From Bartonella koehlerae C-29 (lineage in GTDB: Bacteria; Pseudomonadota; Alphaproteobacteria; Rhizobiales; Rhizobiaceae): a DNA stretch of 64,000 nucleotides. This document shows positions 20,048-30,289 of the stretch, in pieces. Each line of letters begins with the position of its first letter. Position 1 is the first letter of the stretch. The DNA is taken from the NCBI RefSeq assembly GCF_000706625.1, contig NZ_KL407334.1:1494316-1558315 (forward strand). The letters run 5' to 3'. Position numbers and translations under genes: made by a program. A model generated the notes under the pieces. That model saw only the letters and a list, made by a program, of their open reading frames with translations. It did no database searches and was not told where the DNA came from.

Positions 20048-20204
20048 TAAAAATAGCAATGCATTGCACATTACCAATGTTTTTTAAAAGAGTAAAATCA
20101 CTACATGTTTAGAAAATGTCACAACACCACTAAAATCTTATACTCTTTTGCTCTCAAAAACTCTAAAAAGCATCATTAAAAAAAACTCTTCGAAAAGATC
20201 AATG

Positions 20205-21458
20205 TTATAAATTAATTTTTTCTAATAAGCTATTGCGATCTATTAAGAATCCGCTTTCAATCCATAGCATTTCTAGTTCTTTGAGCTTTTGTCCTAAAAG
20301 TACACCTTTAGAAAAACCTTTCTTCATCAAATCCTTACCACTAACAGGAAAAGTTGGAATCTGCCATTTTTGAGCAAGCTGATAAAGCCTCATATAATCT
20401 TCTGCTTTTTGCGAAGCTTCATTTCCCTTTAAAGCATCAACATAGGCTGTAGCCAATGAGAGAGATAATTGATCTAAAACTGGCTGTCGACCATGAAAAT
20501 AAATCAATTTTTGCAAAAAATGGTCTGAACAGTTTTGGCGAATAATTTTCAACTCTGCCCATTCCTTTAACCGCTTTGTTTCCTTATGAGATAAAGACAA
20601 GCGATGCGCTATTTCATGAAAACGTACGGGATGAGGAGGAAGAAGACTTTCTAGCCGTAACAATGGATCTACTTTCCAACCAAGAGCCTGTTCTGTTTTC
20701 ACAAGTGAATGAATCGCATCAACGCCCCATTTTTCTGTTTCAGGGAAAATGAGTGTCAAAATTCCGCTTTGGCTCATCCATAAAAGAGCACGTGTAGGAT
20801 TAGGCGCAGTGAGAAGTTTTTTCATTTCTCCCCAAATACGTTCAGGTGAGAGTTTTTGCAGACCATGTTTCAAACAAATGCATGCTTTCAATCCTTGTAC
20901 ATCAGGGCGTCCAGCCCCATACCAAGCAAAAAAGCGAAAAAACCGCAAAATACGCAGATAATCTTCACGAATACGCTTCTCTGGAATACCAATAAAACGT
21001 ACTGTTTTGCTGGCAATATCGTCCAAACCTCCGACTGCATCATAAAGATTGCCAGCAGCATCACAATAAAGCGCATTCATAGTAAAATCGCGTCGTTCAG
21101 CATCTTTTTGCCAATCACGACCGAAGGCCACTTTTGCACGACGACCATCCGTTTCAATATCAGAGCGAAGAGTTGTAACCTCGTAAGAACATGACTGAAA
21201 AACCACGGTGACTGTTCCAAAAGCAATACCAGTAGGAATAGCTTTAAATCCCGCTTCTTCTACACGGGCTATAACCTGTTGTGGCAAACAGGTTGTAGCA
21301 ATATCAACATCACTAATAGGCCGCTCTAACAGCTGATTACGCACTGCCCCCCCCACAACACGCGCCTCTTCACCGTCTAAAGATAAAATATAAAGAAGTT
21401 TTTGGATGTGACTATGCTGCAACCAATCAACCTGTTTGAAATCTTGTCTTATGCTCAC
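20205..21458 (-). CDS. cca: CCA tRNA nucleotidyltransferase
   Basis: This enzyme adds the 3' CCA end to tRNAs. The 417-residue class II enzyme has the head-domain motif GGAVRNQLLERPISDVDIAT with the GGxVR and DxD elements. The RRDFTMNALYCD motif follows, then the neck-domain region REDYLRILRFFRFFAWYG. The tRNA-Met in this window does not encode its CCA end completely, so this enzyme would be needed. The start has an AAGGGTGAGC ribosome site. It is convergent with trmL and divergent from the moxR operon. Confidence 0.94.
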   Translation of the reverse strand: MSIRQDFKQVDWLQHSHIQKLLYILSLDGEEARVVGGAVRNQLLERPISDVDIATTCLPQQVIARVEEAGFKAIPTGIAFGTVTVVFQSCSYEVTTLRSDIETDGRRAKVAFGRDWQKDAERRDFTMNALYCDAAGNLYDAVGGLDDIASKTVRFIGIPEKRIREDYLRILRFFRFFAWYGAGRPDVQGLKACICLKHGLQKLSPERIWGEMKKLLTAPNPTRALLWMSQSGILTLIFPETEKWGVDAIHSLVKTEQALGWKVDPLLRLESLLPPHPVRFHEIAHRLSLSHKETKRLKEWAELKIIRQNCSDHFLQKLIYFHGRQPVLDQLSLSLATAYVDALKGNEASQKAEDYMRLYQLAQKWQIPTFPVSGKDLMKKGFSKGVLLGQKLKELEMLWIESGFLIDRNSLLEKINL

Positions 21459-21717
21459 CCTTTAACCTTTCACACAAATCGTCACCATTCTCTCAAACTG
21501 GTATCTTTATAGGACAATAGTTTTCCATGACATTCCTTTACAAGATTATACACCCCTTCTTAAATAGAGAGCTTTCTCTCTGTATTTGTGCACGAATATT
21601 AAAAAAAACAGCGTATTACACTTCTTTTCTCGTCATTTTCTGCTACAAATCATAAAATATTCATTATCATAGAGAGAAAATTACCAATTTTTCGACAAAT
21701 CGCCTTAAGGAAGAAAT

Positions 21718-22749
21718 ATGAGTCAAAGCGATATATTATCCAATTCTATGAAGAAGGCTACTATCAATAAAGAAGCCCACGTAATTATTGATGATATTGA
21801 TACAGCACACAAAGAATTAGATATTCTACTACAAGAAGTTAACAAAGTTATTTTTGGACAAAGTCATGTGATTGAATACGCTTTAACAAGCATTTTAGCT
21901 GGAGGACATGCCCTGCTCGTTGGTGTTCCAGGGCTTTCTAAGACGCGTCTTGTGGAGACATTAGGAATAGTATTGGGGCTTGATGAAAAACGCATTCAAT
22001 TTACGCCTGACTTGATGCCATCGGATATTATTGGTTCTGAAATTATGGATTCAGATAAAAACGGTAAACGCTTTTTCCGCTATCTTCAAGGCCCTATTTT
22101 CACCCAACTTCTCATGGCAGATGAAATTAATCGTGCCTCTCCGCGTACGCAATCAGCACTTTTACAAGCTATGCAAGAATATCATGTTACCGTTGCTGGA
22201 ACCCGTTACGATTTACCACAACCTTTTCACGTTCTTGCAACCCAAAACCCTCTCGAACAGGAAGGAACTTACCCACTTCCTGAAGCCCAACTGGATCGCT
22301 TTTTGATGCAAATCGATATTGATTATCCTGATCTCACCTCAGAAAAGCGTATTATTCTAGAAACAACAGGAGGGAAAAACCAAAACATAAAACCGGTTTT
22401 ATCGACAAAAACGCTGCAAAAAATTCAAAAAATTGTCCGAAAAATGCCCATCTCTGAAAATGTTGTCGAAGCCATTTTAAAGCTAGTTCGTTCGGCTCGC
22501 CCTCATAAAGACAACAGCCTCGCAAACACTTATGTTGCATGGGGACCTGGTCCTCGAGCATCACAAGCCCTTTCCCTTTGTGCCCGTGCTCGCGCTCTTT
22601 ATTATGGACGTTTAACTCCCTCTCTTGATGATATTGCGGCATTGGCATGCCCCGTATTACAACACCGCATGGCACTCAATTTTTCTGCACGTGCTGAAAA
22701 TATAACCATCAAAGACATTATTGATAATCTTATGAAAGACGCCCTCTAA
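21718..22749 (+). CDS. MoxR-family AAA+ ATPase
   Basis: This 343-residue ATPase belongs to the MoxR branch of AAA+ proteins, which act as chaperones with von Willebrand (vWA) partners. The Walker A is GVPGLSKT, the Walker B is LLMADEINRA, and the sensor 1 region is LATQNPLEQEGTYPLPEAQLDRF. The C-terminal lid domain follows. It is the first gene of a four-gene run whose members overlap by 1 or 4 bases. AAGGAAG precedes the ATG. The target of the complex is unknown; envelope maintenance is a common suggestion and is only inference here. Confidence 0.92.
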   Translation: MSQSDILSNSMKKATINKEAHVIIDDIDTAHKELDILLQEVNKVIFGQSHVIEYALTSILAGGHALLVGVPGLSKTRLVETLGIVLGLDEKRIQFTPDLMPSDIIGSEIMDSDKNGKRFFRYLQGPIFTQLLMADEINRASPRTQSALLQAMQEYHVTVAGTRYDLPQPFHVLATQNPLEQEGTYPLPEAQLDRFLMQIDIDYPDLTSEKRIILETTGGKNQNIKPVLSTKTLQKIQKIVRKMPISENVVEAILKLVRSARPHKDNSLANTYVAWGPGPRASQALSLCARARALYYGRLTPSLDDIAALACPVLQHRMALNFSARAENITIKDIIDNLMKDAL

Positions 22750-23660
22750 TGGCCATTGGCAAAAAAGTTTCAAAAAAAACTCCACTGTTACTCGCTGCCA
22801 ATTTGCATAAAAATGCTGCTAAAATGCCGTATTTTCTTTTACAACCGCACCATATCGCCAATACAGTGATAACAGGATGGCATAGACAACGTAAATGCGG
22901 TAATGGTGAAAATTTCTGGCAATTTCGTCCTTATGTTGAAGGAGAATCCATTACACGCATTGACTGGCGCCGTTCAGCACGTGATGAACATACTTACCTA
23001 CGTGAATACGAATGTGAAAAGACACAAATAGTTTGGATTTGGCCTGATCAAAGCGCTTCTATGCGTTATTGTTCGCGTTTTTCGCAAATTTCTAAAGGCA
23101 ATCATGCCATCATTCTTGCCCTTACATTGGCAAAACTTCTTGCTCGCAGTGGAGAACATATTGCTATCCCCACTTTAATGCCACCTACAATAGCGTCAAA
23201 TGTTATAGAACGTATGGCGCTAGCTTTGGCAAATCATCACACAGAAAATCCATTTCCAGATTTTTCAACTATAACACGTTTTTCACACGTGATCATCATA
23301 AGTGACTTTCTCGATTCTCCGGAAACAATTATCCAAAATTTAACAGTTTTGTCCGCAAAACAGATCACAGCGCATTTAATTGAAGTTGCTGACCCTGCAG
23401 AAGAGCACTTCCCCTATGCAGGCCATACAGAATTTTTTGATCCGGAAACGAAAGAAAAACGCATTTTAGGAAAAGCAGAAAACTTCCGTGAGCATTATTG
23501 CAAATTGTATCAAGCACGGCGACAAGAATTGACAAATTTTTGTACACGCCAAGGTTGGACCTATCATGTGAGTAAAACTGATCGTCCCCTAACAGAGGTC
23601 ATTCTACAACTTGCAAACAAAATAGGGGGCTCTCCATCCCACAGTAGGAGGTCACTTTGA
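22749..23660 (+). CDS. DUF58 domain protein (MoxR partner)
   Basis: This 303-residue protein carries a DUF58 domain, a vWA-related module that usually works with MoxR ATPases. The family signature FRPYVEGESITRIDWRRSAR is at about residues 58–77. A vWA-like segment with WIWPDQSASMRY (the metal-site-like DxSxS) lies at about 97–108. It begins at the ATG whose A is the last base of the moxR stop codon (TAATG). No membrane segment is seen. The function depends on its partners. Confidence 0.88.
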   Translation: MAIGKKVSKKTPLLLAANLHKNAAKMPYFLLQPHHIANTVITGWHRQRKCGNGENFWQFRPYVEGESITRIDWRRSARDEHTYLREYECEKTQIVWIWPDQSASMRYCSRFSQISKGNHAIILALTLAKLLARSGEHIAIPTLMPPTIASNVIERMALALANHHTENPFPDFSTITRFSHVIIISDFLDSPETIIQNLTVLSAKQITAHLIEVADPAEEHFPYAGHTEFFDPETKEKRILGKAENFREHYCKLYQARRQELTNFCTRQGWTYHVSKTDRPLTEVILQLANKIGGSPSHSRRSL

Positions 23661-26461
23661 GTTTTGGTGCTCCTCTCCTTTTACTAGGGCTTTTGTCATT
23701 ACCGATCATTTGGTGGTTGTTGCGGATAACACCTCCATCGCCGCGTAAAGAGCTCTTTCCACCTTTACGCCTTCTGCCAAAATCAAGTAATCAGCAGAAA
23801 GCCGCACACCATACACCTTGGTGGTTATTGTTGTTACGATTAACTATAGCAGCACTCATTATTATCGCTTTGGCAAAGCCCACTTGGAATCAAAAGCCAA
23901 TTGTACTCTCTGGACCTCAACCACTTGCACTTATTATCGATAATGGATGGGCATCTACGAGAGAATGGAAAAAACGTATTACTGTCGCCGAAGACCTCCT
24001 CACACAAGCAGAAAAACAGCAAAAAAATGTTTATTTTCTCGCAACAGCCGAAAGTGATATTTCCAATATTGGTCCCTTACCTGCAAAAGTCGTAAAACAA
24101 CATTTAATGCATTTACAACCACAACCTTGGCCTATAAACCGTATACGTGCACTAAAAAAACTCCTTGAAACAACTAAAGAGAGACCTCTTGATATTGCTT
24201 ACTTAAGCGATGGATTACAAACAAGCGAAGATGATCAAGCTATCACTCTTATTCAACAGTTAAAACCCAAAACACTGTTGTGGTATTTTGCTGATATTTC
24301 CGACCTAATCGGCATAACAGCCGTAGAAAATAACAATGGACGCCTTGCAGCACATGTCATTCGCACGACCACACAAGGAGAAAAAGAGGTCGTACTAAGC
24401 CTTTATGATTTAAACAATAAACCCCTTGGCCGTTTTACGTCAAACTTCCATGAGGGAGAAATAACAGCTCTTGTTCCTTTTAACTTACCACTTGAATTAC
24501 GCAACGATATCGCATGGATAAAAATTGAAAACCATGCCCACGCTGCAGCCACTTTCTTAATTGATAGCCATAATCGAATAAATCGCGTTGCTCTCCTATC
24601 ACCAAGCGTCAATGAAATGACACAACCGTTGCTTTCCCCGTTTTATTATATTACCAAGGCATTGCAAAACCATGCGCAAGTTATAACAGCAGGAGGAAAA
24701 GAGCTTTCCGTTGATATTGATCATTTACTCAAACAAAATCCATCTGTTTTCATCATGGGTGATGTTGTCAATATGTCAGAAGAAGCAGAAAAAAAACTTT
24801 CCGATTTCATCGATAAAGGGGGAACACTGATCCGCTTTGCAGGAGAAAATTTAAGTGCTACAGAACACCATGATACCCTCTTGCCAGTTCCACTGCGTCC
24901 TGGCAAACGCCTATTTGGGAGTATCATGTCTTGGGTTAAGCCGCAAAAACTTGCACCTTTTACAAAAAATAGCTTTTTCTTTGATCTTCCGTTTCCAGAA
25001 GATGTCACTGTCTCACGCCAAATTCTAGCAGAACCGAGCTCAGATCTTTTTGAAAAAACGTGGCTTAGTCTTGCTGATGGAACACCCCTTATTACAGCGG
25101 CTAGTCGTGGCAAAGGCACAGTCATTTTTATTCATATTGCACCTGACCCCACATGGTCAAATCTTCCTCTTTCTGGTTTTTTTGCACAAATGTTGCAAAA
25201 ACTTGTCACGTTAAGTGCCTATGAAAATAAAAACTCAATACAAAGAAAAACGAAAACCGTACAAAACCCTTGGAAAACATTAACGGCTGATGGAAAACTA
25301 CAACCTCCTCCTTCTTATGTTATTCCGCTGATCATTGATGCACAAAATCTACCTCTTGCCTCCTCTCATACTCCACCTGGATTTTATGGCTTTAAAAATA
25401 ATCTTTATGCACTCAATCTCTTAAATCCTTCATCGCACTTGATGAAACAATCATCATTGCCATCCTTCTTAAGCGAGAGTCCCTTATCCTACGACACAAA
25501 AGAGAAACATCTCACTGCTCCACTTTTAGGATTAGCCGTCTTATTATTTGCCTTGGACCATTTTCTCATTTTATGGATGGGAGGCGTTTTTTTTCTTAAG
25601 AGACAGAGCAATATGTTCCTTTTTCTCCCCATGGCAATAAGTCTTATTGTCTTGTTCTCATACAGTCCAATCGTGCATGCACAAGACGCAGAAAATCATG
25701 ATGAAACCATAGTACAAGCAGCTGGTGCAACACATCTTGCTTATATCATAACTAACAACCATGAAATCGATGCAACAAGTAGAAGCGGACTAGAAACACT
25801 CAGTCAATTTATTGCAGAGCGTACAATGCTTTCACCTGGCTCTGTAACAGCAATTGATCTTGAGAAAGATGAGCTCGCTTTCTATCCTCTCATTTATTGG
25901 CCAATTGATTCTCATAGTTCTTTACCAACACCAAAAAGTCTTGAAAAAATAAATAGCTTTATGAAATACGGAGGCACAATTTTATTTGACACGCGTGATC
26001 AAATACAGACCGGCCTCAATCTTGAAGGCAAAGCCACTCCAGCCACACAAAAATTACGCACCATCTTAAAGGGATTAAATATTCCAGCCATTGAGCCCGC
26101 ATCCGCTGATCACGTTATTGCGCGTTCTTTTTATATTATGCCAGACTTTCCTGGTCTTTATCGTGGTTCACCTTTATGGGTTGAATCATCATCAGTAAAT
26201 AAAAAAAACAACAATCCTCTCGGCTCCGGTGACAATGTAAGTTCTCTTCTTATCACCGGGAATAACCTTGCTGGTGCTTGGGCATTAGACGAAAAAGGCA
26301 TGTGGAAATACCCACTTATTCCTAATGATCCAATGCAACGCCTGTGGGCATTTCGGGCAGGATTGAATATTGTTATCTATGTTCTTACCGGAAACTATAA
26401 AGCTGACCAAGTTCATGTCCCAGCACTCTTGGAGCGCTTTAACAGAGAAAGAAGGCAATGA
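23657..26461 (+). CDS. Membrane protein with BatA N-terminus and DUF4159
   Basis: This 934-residue membrane protein starts at a TTG that overlaps the previous stop codon (TTGA) and is preceded by a strong GTAGGAGG ribosome site. The first about 80 residues match the BatA aerotolerance-type N-terminus: two membrane helices around the segment SPRKELFPPLRLLP. A vWA-like region follows (LALIIDNGWAS). Two more hydrophobic helices lie at about residues 620–675. The C-terminal quarter is a DUF4159 domain with the blocks THLAYIITNN and FMKYGGTILFDTRD. It probably anchors the MoxR/DUF58 machine to the inner membrane; this is inference. Confidence 0.86.
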   Translation: MSFGAPLLLLGLLSLPIIWWLLRITPPSPRKELFPPLRLLPKSSNQQKAAHHTPWWLLLLRLTIAALIIIALAKPTWNQKPIVLSGPQPLALIIDNGWASTREWKKRITVAEDLLTQAEKQQKNVYFLATAESDISNIGPLPAKVVKQHLMHLQPQPWPINRIRALKKLLETTKERPLDIAYLSDGLQTSEDDQAITLIQQLKPKTLLWYFADISDLIGITAVENNNGRLAAHVIRTTTQGEKEVVLSLYDLNNKPLGRFTSNFHEGEITALVPFNLPLELRNDIAWIKIENHAHAAATFLIDSHNRINRVALLSPSVNEMTQPLLSPFYYITKALQNHAQVITAGGKELSVDIDHLLKQNPSVFIMGDVVNMSEEAEKKLSDFIDKGGTLIRFAGENLSATEHHDTLLPVPLRPGKRLFGSIMSWVKPQKLAPFTKNSFFFDLPFPEDVTVSRQILAEPSSDLFEKTWLSLADGTPLITAASRGKGTVIFIHIAPDPTWSNLPLSGFFAQMLQKLVTLSAYENKNSIQRKTKTVQNPWKTLTADGKLQPPPSYVIPLIIDAQNLPLASSHTPPGFYGFKNNLYALNLLNPSSHLMKQSSLPSFLSESPLSYDTKEKHLTAPLLGLAVLLFALDHFLILWMGGVFFLKRQSNMFLFLPMAISLIVLFSYSPIVHAQDAENHDETIVQAAGATHLAYIITNNHEIDATSRSGLETLSQFIAERTMLSPGSVTAIDLEKDELAFYPLIYWPIDSHSSLPTPKSLEKINSFMKYGGTILFDTRDQIQTGLNLEGKATPATQKLRTILKGLNIPAIEPASADHVIARSFYIMPDFPGLYRGSPLWVESSSVNKKNNNPLGSGDNVSSLLITGNNLAGAWALDEKGMWKYPLIPNDPMQRLWAFRAGLNIVIYVLTGNYKADQVHVPALLERFNRERRQ

Positions 26462-28554
26462 TACCATTTTTCACTTTTCAGCCTTTTTTGCCTCTCTCTT
26501 GGATTTTGCTATTAGGGGGGATATCGGCACTCCTTGTGGTTATCGGACTCATGACAAAGCGTCAAGGGTCTTTATTGCGTCTTACAGCATTGGCCTCTTT
26601 AATCGTTATTTTACTGAATCCAATGATGATAAAAGAGCAACGCGAACCACTTAAAAGCACCGTAGGCATTGTTATTGATCGCAGCAAAAGCCAAACATTT
26701 GGTACACGTACAAAAGACGGTGACGAAGCACGTGCACAATTAACCAATGAGTTGGCACACTATCCACAATTTGAACCACGCTTTATTGATGCTGGAAAAC
26801 GTGCTGATAATCACTATGCTCCCTCGACAAATTTGTTTCATGCTTTAACACAAGCAATATCGGATATCCCACCATCTCGTTATGCAGGCACAATTTTTAT
26901 CACCGACGGGCAAGTGCATGATATTCCTAACTTTTCAGACCTTCATCATAATGCACCTATCAATGCTCTTATAACTGGGAGATCAGAGGAATTTGATCGT
27001 CAAATCAAATTTATTTCTCTCCCCCGCTTTGCCCTTATCAATAAACCACAAAAACTCTCAATCTTAGTAGAAGATAAAGGCCAACCGCAAGAATCTCTCC
27101 CAAAGCAAGCAAATATTACTGTAAGCATTAATGGACAAGAAGTTGGCCATTATTCTGTAACCCCTGGCATTATTTTTCAAACTGAAATCTCTCTTCCGCA
27201 TACTGAAAAAAATATTATTCAAGTTACAACCGATACACACAAAGGTGAGTTAAGCTTTGAAAATAACCGTACCGTAGCTACTATTGAAGGAATCAGAGAA
27301 AATTTACGTGTTCTTCTTATTTCCGGTGCACCTTACAATGGTGAACGGACATGGCGTAATCTTTTGAAAAGTGATTCGAATATTGATCTTGTTCATTTTA
27401 CTATTTTGCGTCCTCCCAATAAAGCAGACAATACGCCATTAAGTCAATTGTCACTCGTAGTCTTTCCTACAAAGAAACTCTTTGTTGAAGAGATTGATAA
27501 TTTTGATTTGATTATCCTAGACGGCTACCAACACTCTGCTGTTCTTCCCTTAATCTACTATGATTATATCGCCCAATATGTACAAAAGGGTGGTGCATTG
27601 TTGATGATAACAGGACCTGAATTTACTCAAAAGAATTCGCTTGCAAAAACACCTTTAATAAGCATCCTGCCCGCATTACCCAATGGTGTTATTATTCAAA
27701 AGCCTTTCCGCCCCAAATTAACCAAAGAAGGTGAACGTCATCCTGTCACAAGAGATCTTGCAACACCGGTTTATCCAGCTTCTCAATGGGGGCCGTGGCT
27801 ACGACAAATTGCAATTGAAAACATAAACAAAGGCATTGCCCTCATGAAAGGAGCTGATGAACAACCACTTTTACTTCTTTCCCATGTTGAAAAAGGACGT
27901 GTAGGTATGTTGCTTTCCGACGAAAGTTGGCTTTGGGCACGAGGCTTCGAGGGTGGAGGCCCTTATGCAGCTCTTTATCGCCGAATCGCCCATTGGCTTA
28001 TGAAAGAACCTGAACTCGAAGAAGAAAAATTAAGTGTCACCAACGATCATCATCGTTTAACCCTTCGTCGCCAAACGCTCAAAGATCATCCAGAACCAGC
28101 CGAAATAACCTTTCCCTCTGGGAAAAAAGAAAATATCATTCTCACCAAAGAGCAAGAAGGTGTCTTTACAGCTGCTATTAACACCGATGAAACAGGGATT
28201 TTTACCGTACAAAACGGTGGTTTAACAGTTCTTTCTTCTGTGGGAATGCTCGATAATCTCGAATTGTTTGACTTAATTTCAACAGAAGAAAAACTAGCGC
28301 CCATCATTAAACACACTGGTGGACACATCATGCGGTTACACCAAGAGAAAACAGGAAGCATTATTCTTCCTCCACTCAAATTGATTCGATCACAAGAAAG
28401 CTCCTTATCTTCCCTTTCGCATTCTATTGTTCTGAAAGAAACAACAGAGACCCGCTTAATCAAGAGCTTTTATTTTGCAATATTTTCTGGTTTCTTTGCA
28501 CTGCTCGCTTGTCTTTTACTGTTAAGCAGTATGTGGTATCGTGAAAGCTATTAA
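26458..28554 (+). CDS. Large membrane protein, vWA/glutamine-amidotransferase-like
   Basis: This 698-residue protein is the last gene of the moxR operon; its ATG overlaps the previous TGA by 4 bases. The N-terminus has two membrane helices and one helix lies at the very C-terminus (about 675–695). Between them is a large periplasmic-looking part. A vWA-like strand TVGIVIDRSKSQTFG appears at about residue 70. A segment like class I glutamine amidotransferase folds (DLIILDGY, YVQKGGALLMITGPE) appears at about 350–390. Homologues in Rhizobiales are annotated only as hypothetical. A copy of its 3' end lies about 110 bases downstream. Confidence 0.82.
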   Translation: MIPFFTFQPFLPLSWILLLGGISALLVVIGLMTKRQGSLLRLTALASLIVILLNPMMIKEQREPLKSTVGIVIDRSKSQTFGTRTKDGDEARAQLTNELAHYPQFEPRFIDAGKRADNHYAPSTNLFHALTQAISDIPPSRYAGTIFITDGQVHDIPNFSDLHHNAPINALITGRSEEFDRQIKFISLPRFALINKPQKLSILVEDKGQPQESLPKQANITVSINGQEVGHYSVTPGIIFQTEISLPHTEKNIIQVTTDTHKGELSFENNRTVATIEGIRENLRVLLISGAPYNGERTWRNLLKSDSNIDLVHFTILRPPNKADNTPLSQLSLVVFPTKKLFVEEIDNFDLIILDGYQHSAVLPLIYYDYIAQYVQKGGALLMITGPEFTQKNSLAKTPLISILPALPNGVIIQKPFRPKLTKEGERHPVTRDLATPVYPASQWGPWLRQIAIENINKGIALMKGADEQPLLLLSHVEKGRVGMLLSDESWLWARGFEGGGPYAALYRRIAHWLMKEPELEEEKLSVTNDHHRLTLRRQTLKDHPEPAEITFPSGKKENIILTKEQEGVFTAAINTDETGIFTVQNGGLTVLSSVGMLDNLELFDLISTEEKLAPIIKHTGGHIMRLHQEKTGSIILPPLKLIRSQESSLSSLSHSIVLKETTETRLIKSFYFAIFSGFFALLACLLLLSSMWYRESY

Positions 28555-28689
28555 AAAGTTCTAAGAATTTGTCTCATCACTTTTAAATACAATGCATCCT
28601 TTTGCAGTGTTCTCCTTGTGCATTATTTCTTTGCCCTTTCTGCTATTAAGCAGCATGTGGTATCATGAAAACGGTTTTTAAAATCCTAA
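28514..28689 (+). repeat. Direct repeat of a gene 3' end
   Basis: The end of the preceding gene (28514–28565) is repeated with changes at 28630–28689. The second copy still encodes FLLLSSMWYHENGF-stop, against LLLLSSMWYRESY-stop in the gene. It looks like an old duplication, either by slippage or as the footprint of an integration event. A decayed integrase gene begins right after it. Confidence 0.65.
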
Positions 28690-28739
28690 AAAAGTGTACA
28701 GCTATTTTAAAATAAAATTTATCTTATAGGAAAACAGGC

Positions 28740-29560
28740 AAGGCGATACATAACACGCCCATTCGTTTTTCATTAAAATACGATGCTATTCTAAAAAATC
28801 TGTACGACAATAAGCCCATTCTACTTTTCCCCACCACATAGACTAAAATGGTTTCTATTACTTCATAAAGAGCATCAGTTATTTCTGCTAACTAATCAAC
28901 TGAAACGAAAGCATCTTCCCAATGAAAAATCCTTCTAATGGAAACATGCCTTCAAGGACATTTTTTTTTCATGGAGTGTATGCAAGTTTCAGCCAAGAGA
29001 TCAAGGCCATTAGCAGAAAAAAGAAAACATTGTAAAATAGAAGATGCATCTTCTGAAAAATCTTCATGACTTTTGATGATAAAAACATACGCAATCGTTA
29101 TCCTGTTATCCACCTCTCTTTCATATTCTCAACAGGAATTACCCATATTTTCCCTTCAACCTGATCTTTACAAATATGAAGCAAAGAATTTATGCGAATA
29201 TCTATAAAAATAAGCAGACGTATAACCCGATGTATTATTAATGTTATTTTGCAGAATGTCTAATAAAAAGCCAAGAGATTTCCCCTAATCCATTGCTGAT
29301 TTATTGGGAATTTTATTAGTCTTCTTTACCTCATAAAGCTTGTATTTTAATGTTTTCCTATAAAATAAACATCCAAGCCTAACATAGATGCATTTTTAAG
29401 ACGCATATTATTAAGATGATTCCGTACAACACAAGCCATTCCAACTTTCCTATACCAGATTAAGGCAAGAGTCTCGCATATCTCTGTTTGGGTAATCGAA
29501 AACATGAAAAAAGCCTAATTGAAAAAGAATATAAAACTGTAAAGATAAAAAACAATTCTA
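28740..29560 (-). pseudogene. Phage-type integrase (tyrosine recombinase) pseudogene
   Basis: On the minus strand, remnants of an integrase can be read in order. A piece GKIWVIPVENMKER corresponds to the common W-x-IPAERMK motif. A long stretch KSHEDFSEDASSIL follows, and then, near 28750–28860, the C-terminus VEWAYCRTDFLE-HRILMKNEWACYV. That piece matches the typical ERAYARTDFLEKRRxLMNEWA end, which includes the active-site Tyr. Stops and frameshifts are frequent. It marks the site of a lost integrative element. Confidence 0.7.
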
Positions 29561-30289
29561 ATCTTTTCCATCACTCTTGAATTCGACTTTACAACTTTCA
29601 ACAATCTCCATGACAATATCTTTTCAGGAATGGAAATTACGCAATTGCTTACACTTTATGTTTATTGCGTTTTTAATGGGAACAACCCCTAATCATAAAA
29701 AAAGAACACCATTTATTACCATTCATGCACTTACTTTAAAGAAACTCCTCTCATCCCTCTTAAATCCATCTCATAGTGACTGTAAAGAGTATAATACAAA
29801 AGTATAAAGCTACTATACGCTCCCATCTTTACTTTGCACTTATGACGGGTTAAGCTAGCACTTTTATTCTCTTTACCAACTCCCAATATTACCGACAACC
29901 CTTGCATTAAGACGATTCCATGAAAGGCATTTTTACTCCTTTCTTAAGTAATTTTTACCACATGCCAATCTCACTTATGAGATACATACGAATATTTTTT
30001 CTGTTTCTAAATGTGAAGATTTGAAATGAGAAATTCTTATGGTCTTCAGAGAGCTCACTCAACATACAAAACGATAAGTTATCATTATAAATCAATATAG
30101 TATTACAAACAATAACGTACCATATCATGCACATTTTGCCATACAAAGACTCGTAAAATGTGAATTCCCCCAAAAGTTTTTTATCACATTTTCGACATAC
30201 TATTTCTCGGTGCACAATTCTTTCTTGCCTTCCCAAATGCACCAACGTACCTTATATTCTTTTTTATTGTCTAAATCATTTTCAAAGTT
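29561..30289. other. Non-coding decayed stretch with a dispersed repeat
   Basis: I see no gene here. The small open frames at 29577–29807 and 29955–30245 have no recognisable product. The second overlaps a dispersed repeat that recurs at about 37755–38025. The promoter of the metallophosphoesterase gene must lie in the last 100 bases. Confidence 0.4.
29835..30105 (+). repeat. Dispersed decayed repeat, copy A
   Basis: This stretch aligns with 37755–38025. Shared blocks include ATTCTCTTT-C-AC/CTCC-AAT, CCCTTGCATT-AGAC compared with CCCTTACATTGAGAC, GGCATTTTTACTCCTTTCTTAAGTA compared with GACATTTTTAACCCTTTCTTGAAGTA, and AACGATAA-TTAT--TTATAAATCAAT. Both copies point the same way. No product is recognised. 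Confidence 0.65.
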
